From the NCBI GenBank assembly GCA_964524125.1, contig CAZGBY010000040.1, positions 1 through 16,049 of the forward strand: DNA of 16,049 bases. The letters are read 5' to 3'. The first letter of the stretch is position 1, and every line of letters starts with the position of its first letter. Positions 15,904-16,049 of the stretch are shown one piece after another. The position numbers were made by a program, and so were the translations under genes. The notes under the pieces are model-generated. The model made no database searches and was not told where the DNA came from. It worked only from the letters and a program-made list of their open reading frames with translations. Origin of the DNA: CAG-307 sp964524125. Lineage in GTDB: Bacteria; Bacillota_I; Bacilli_A; Acholeplasmatales; Anaeroplasmataceae.

Positions 15904-15987
15904 GGTCGGGTAGCGAAGAGGCTAAACGCGGCAGACTGTAAATCTGCTCCTTAGGGTTCGTTGGTTCGAAACCAACCCCGACCACCA
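15904..15987 (+). tRNA. tRNA-Tyr (GUA anticodon)
   Basis: Acceptor GGTCGGG pairs with CCCGACC, with discriminator A and an encoded CCA. The anticodon arm GCAGA-CTGTAAA-TCTGC has GTA at 15938-15940. The long variable arm and T arm GTTGG-TTCGAAA-CCAAC are as expected for bacterial tRNA-Tyr. It is followed within 10 bp by a boxA-like rRNA leader, so it probably shares a transcript with an rRNA gene. Confidence 0.97.
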
Positions 15988-15994
15988 TTTTTTA

Positions 15995-16015
15995 GGTCTT
16001 TGAAAACTGAACAAT
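15995..16015 (+). promoter_or_regulatory. boxA-like rRNA leader/antitermination element
   Basis: GTCTTTGAAAACTGAACAA closely matches the boxA-containing sequence found before 16S and 23S rRNA genes in Bacillus and relatives (CTCTTTGAAAACT). The rRNA gene itself would begin beyond the right edge. The bases to 16049 look like pre-rRNA leader. Confidence 0.7.
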
Positions 16016-16049
16016 ATGACAATTAATAAGCCAAGCGAATTAATTTACA

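Noticed and set aside
15744..15941. 65-codon open frame on the plus strand at the right end
   Set aside because: It overlaps the DUF951 end, its terminator, the tRNA-Tyr promoter and the first half of the tRNA, and is mostly Lys from A-runs. No ribosome binding site of its own.

Overview
The window is very AT-rich and uses the standard genetic code: TGA ends the first ABC gene and Trp is TGG. Gene content and order point to a low-GC Bacillota (Firmicutes), possibly a Mollicutes-related or Erysipelotrichia-like lineage. The main evidence is the run mnmG-rsmG-parA-parB-DUF951, which lies near the chromosomal origin in Firmicutes. No dnaA gene or cluster of DnaA boxes was seen, so closeness to oriC is inferred from gene order only.

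Left part (1-2600). The window opens with the 3' end of a tRNA and its terminator. Next comes a strange 465-residue protein built almost entirely of Ile, Lys, Tyr, Phe and Leu. Its gene ends inside the 3' end of a convergent gene for a small unknown membrane protein. Upstream of that gene on the minus strand is a MarR-family regulator. It is divergent from two overlapping ABC exporter half-transporter genes. An 18-bp inverted repeat lies between the two opposing promoters and is the likely operator. The ABC pair has the paired motif degeneracies of an asymmetric heterodimeric exporter.

Middle (6230-11350). A minus-strand tRNA-Ser(GCU) with its own promoter and terminator separates the exporter operon from an aspartate/aromatic-type aminotransferase. 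Then come fhs (formate-tetrahydrofolate ligase) and, 13 bp later, a gene for a PEP-carboxykinase-like protein of unknown role. A terminator-like hairpin lies between the likely fhs promoter and its start codon. The Fhs protein carries several changes at usually invariant residues. The PEPCK-like protein keeps the metal- and nucleotide-binding residues of PEPCK on a P-loop that reads like HPr kinase.

Right part (11360-16049). A tight run holds mnmG (tRNA wobble-uridine modification), rsmG (16S rRNA m7G527 methylation), parA and parB (chromosome partition) and a small zinc-ribbon-like DUF951 protein, closed by a terminator. Then a strong promoter drives tRNA-Tyr(GUA). Right after the tRNA comes a boxA-like rRNA leader sequence, so an rRNA gene probably begins just beyond the right edge.

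No insertion sequence, CRISPR array, phage gene or integrase was seen. The items most worth a second look are the 465-residue basic repeat protein, the PEPCK-like protein paired with a divergent Fhs, and the fhs leader.
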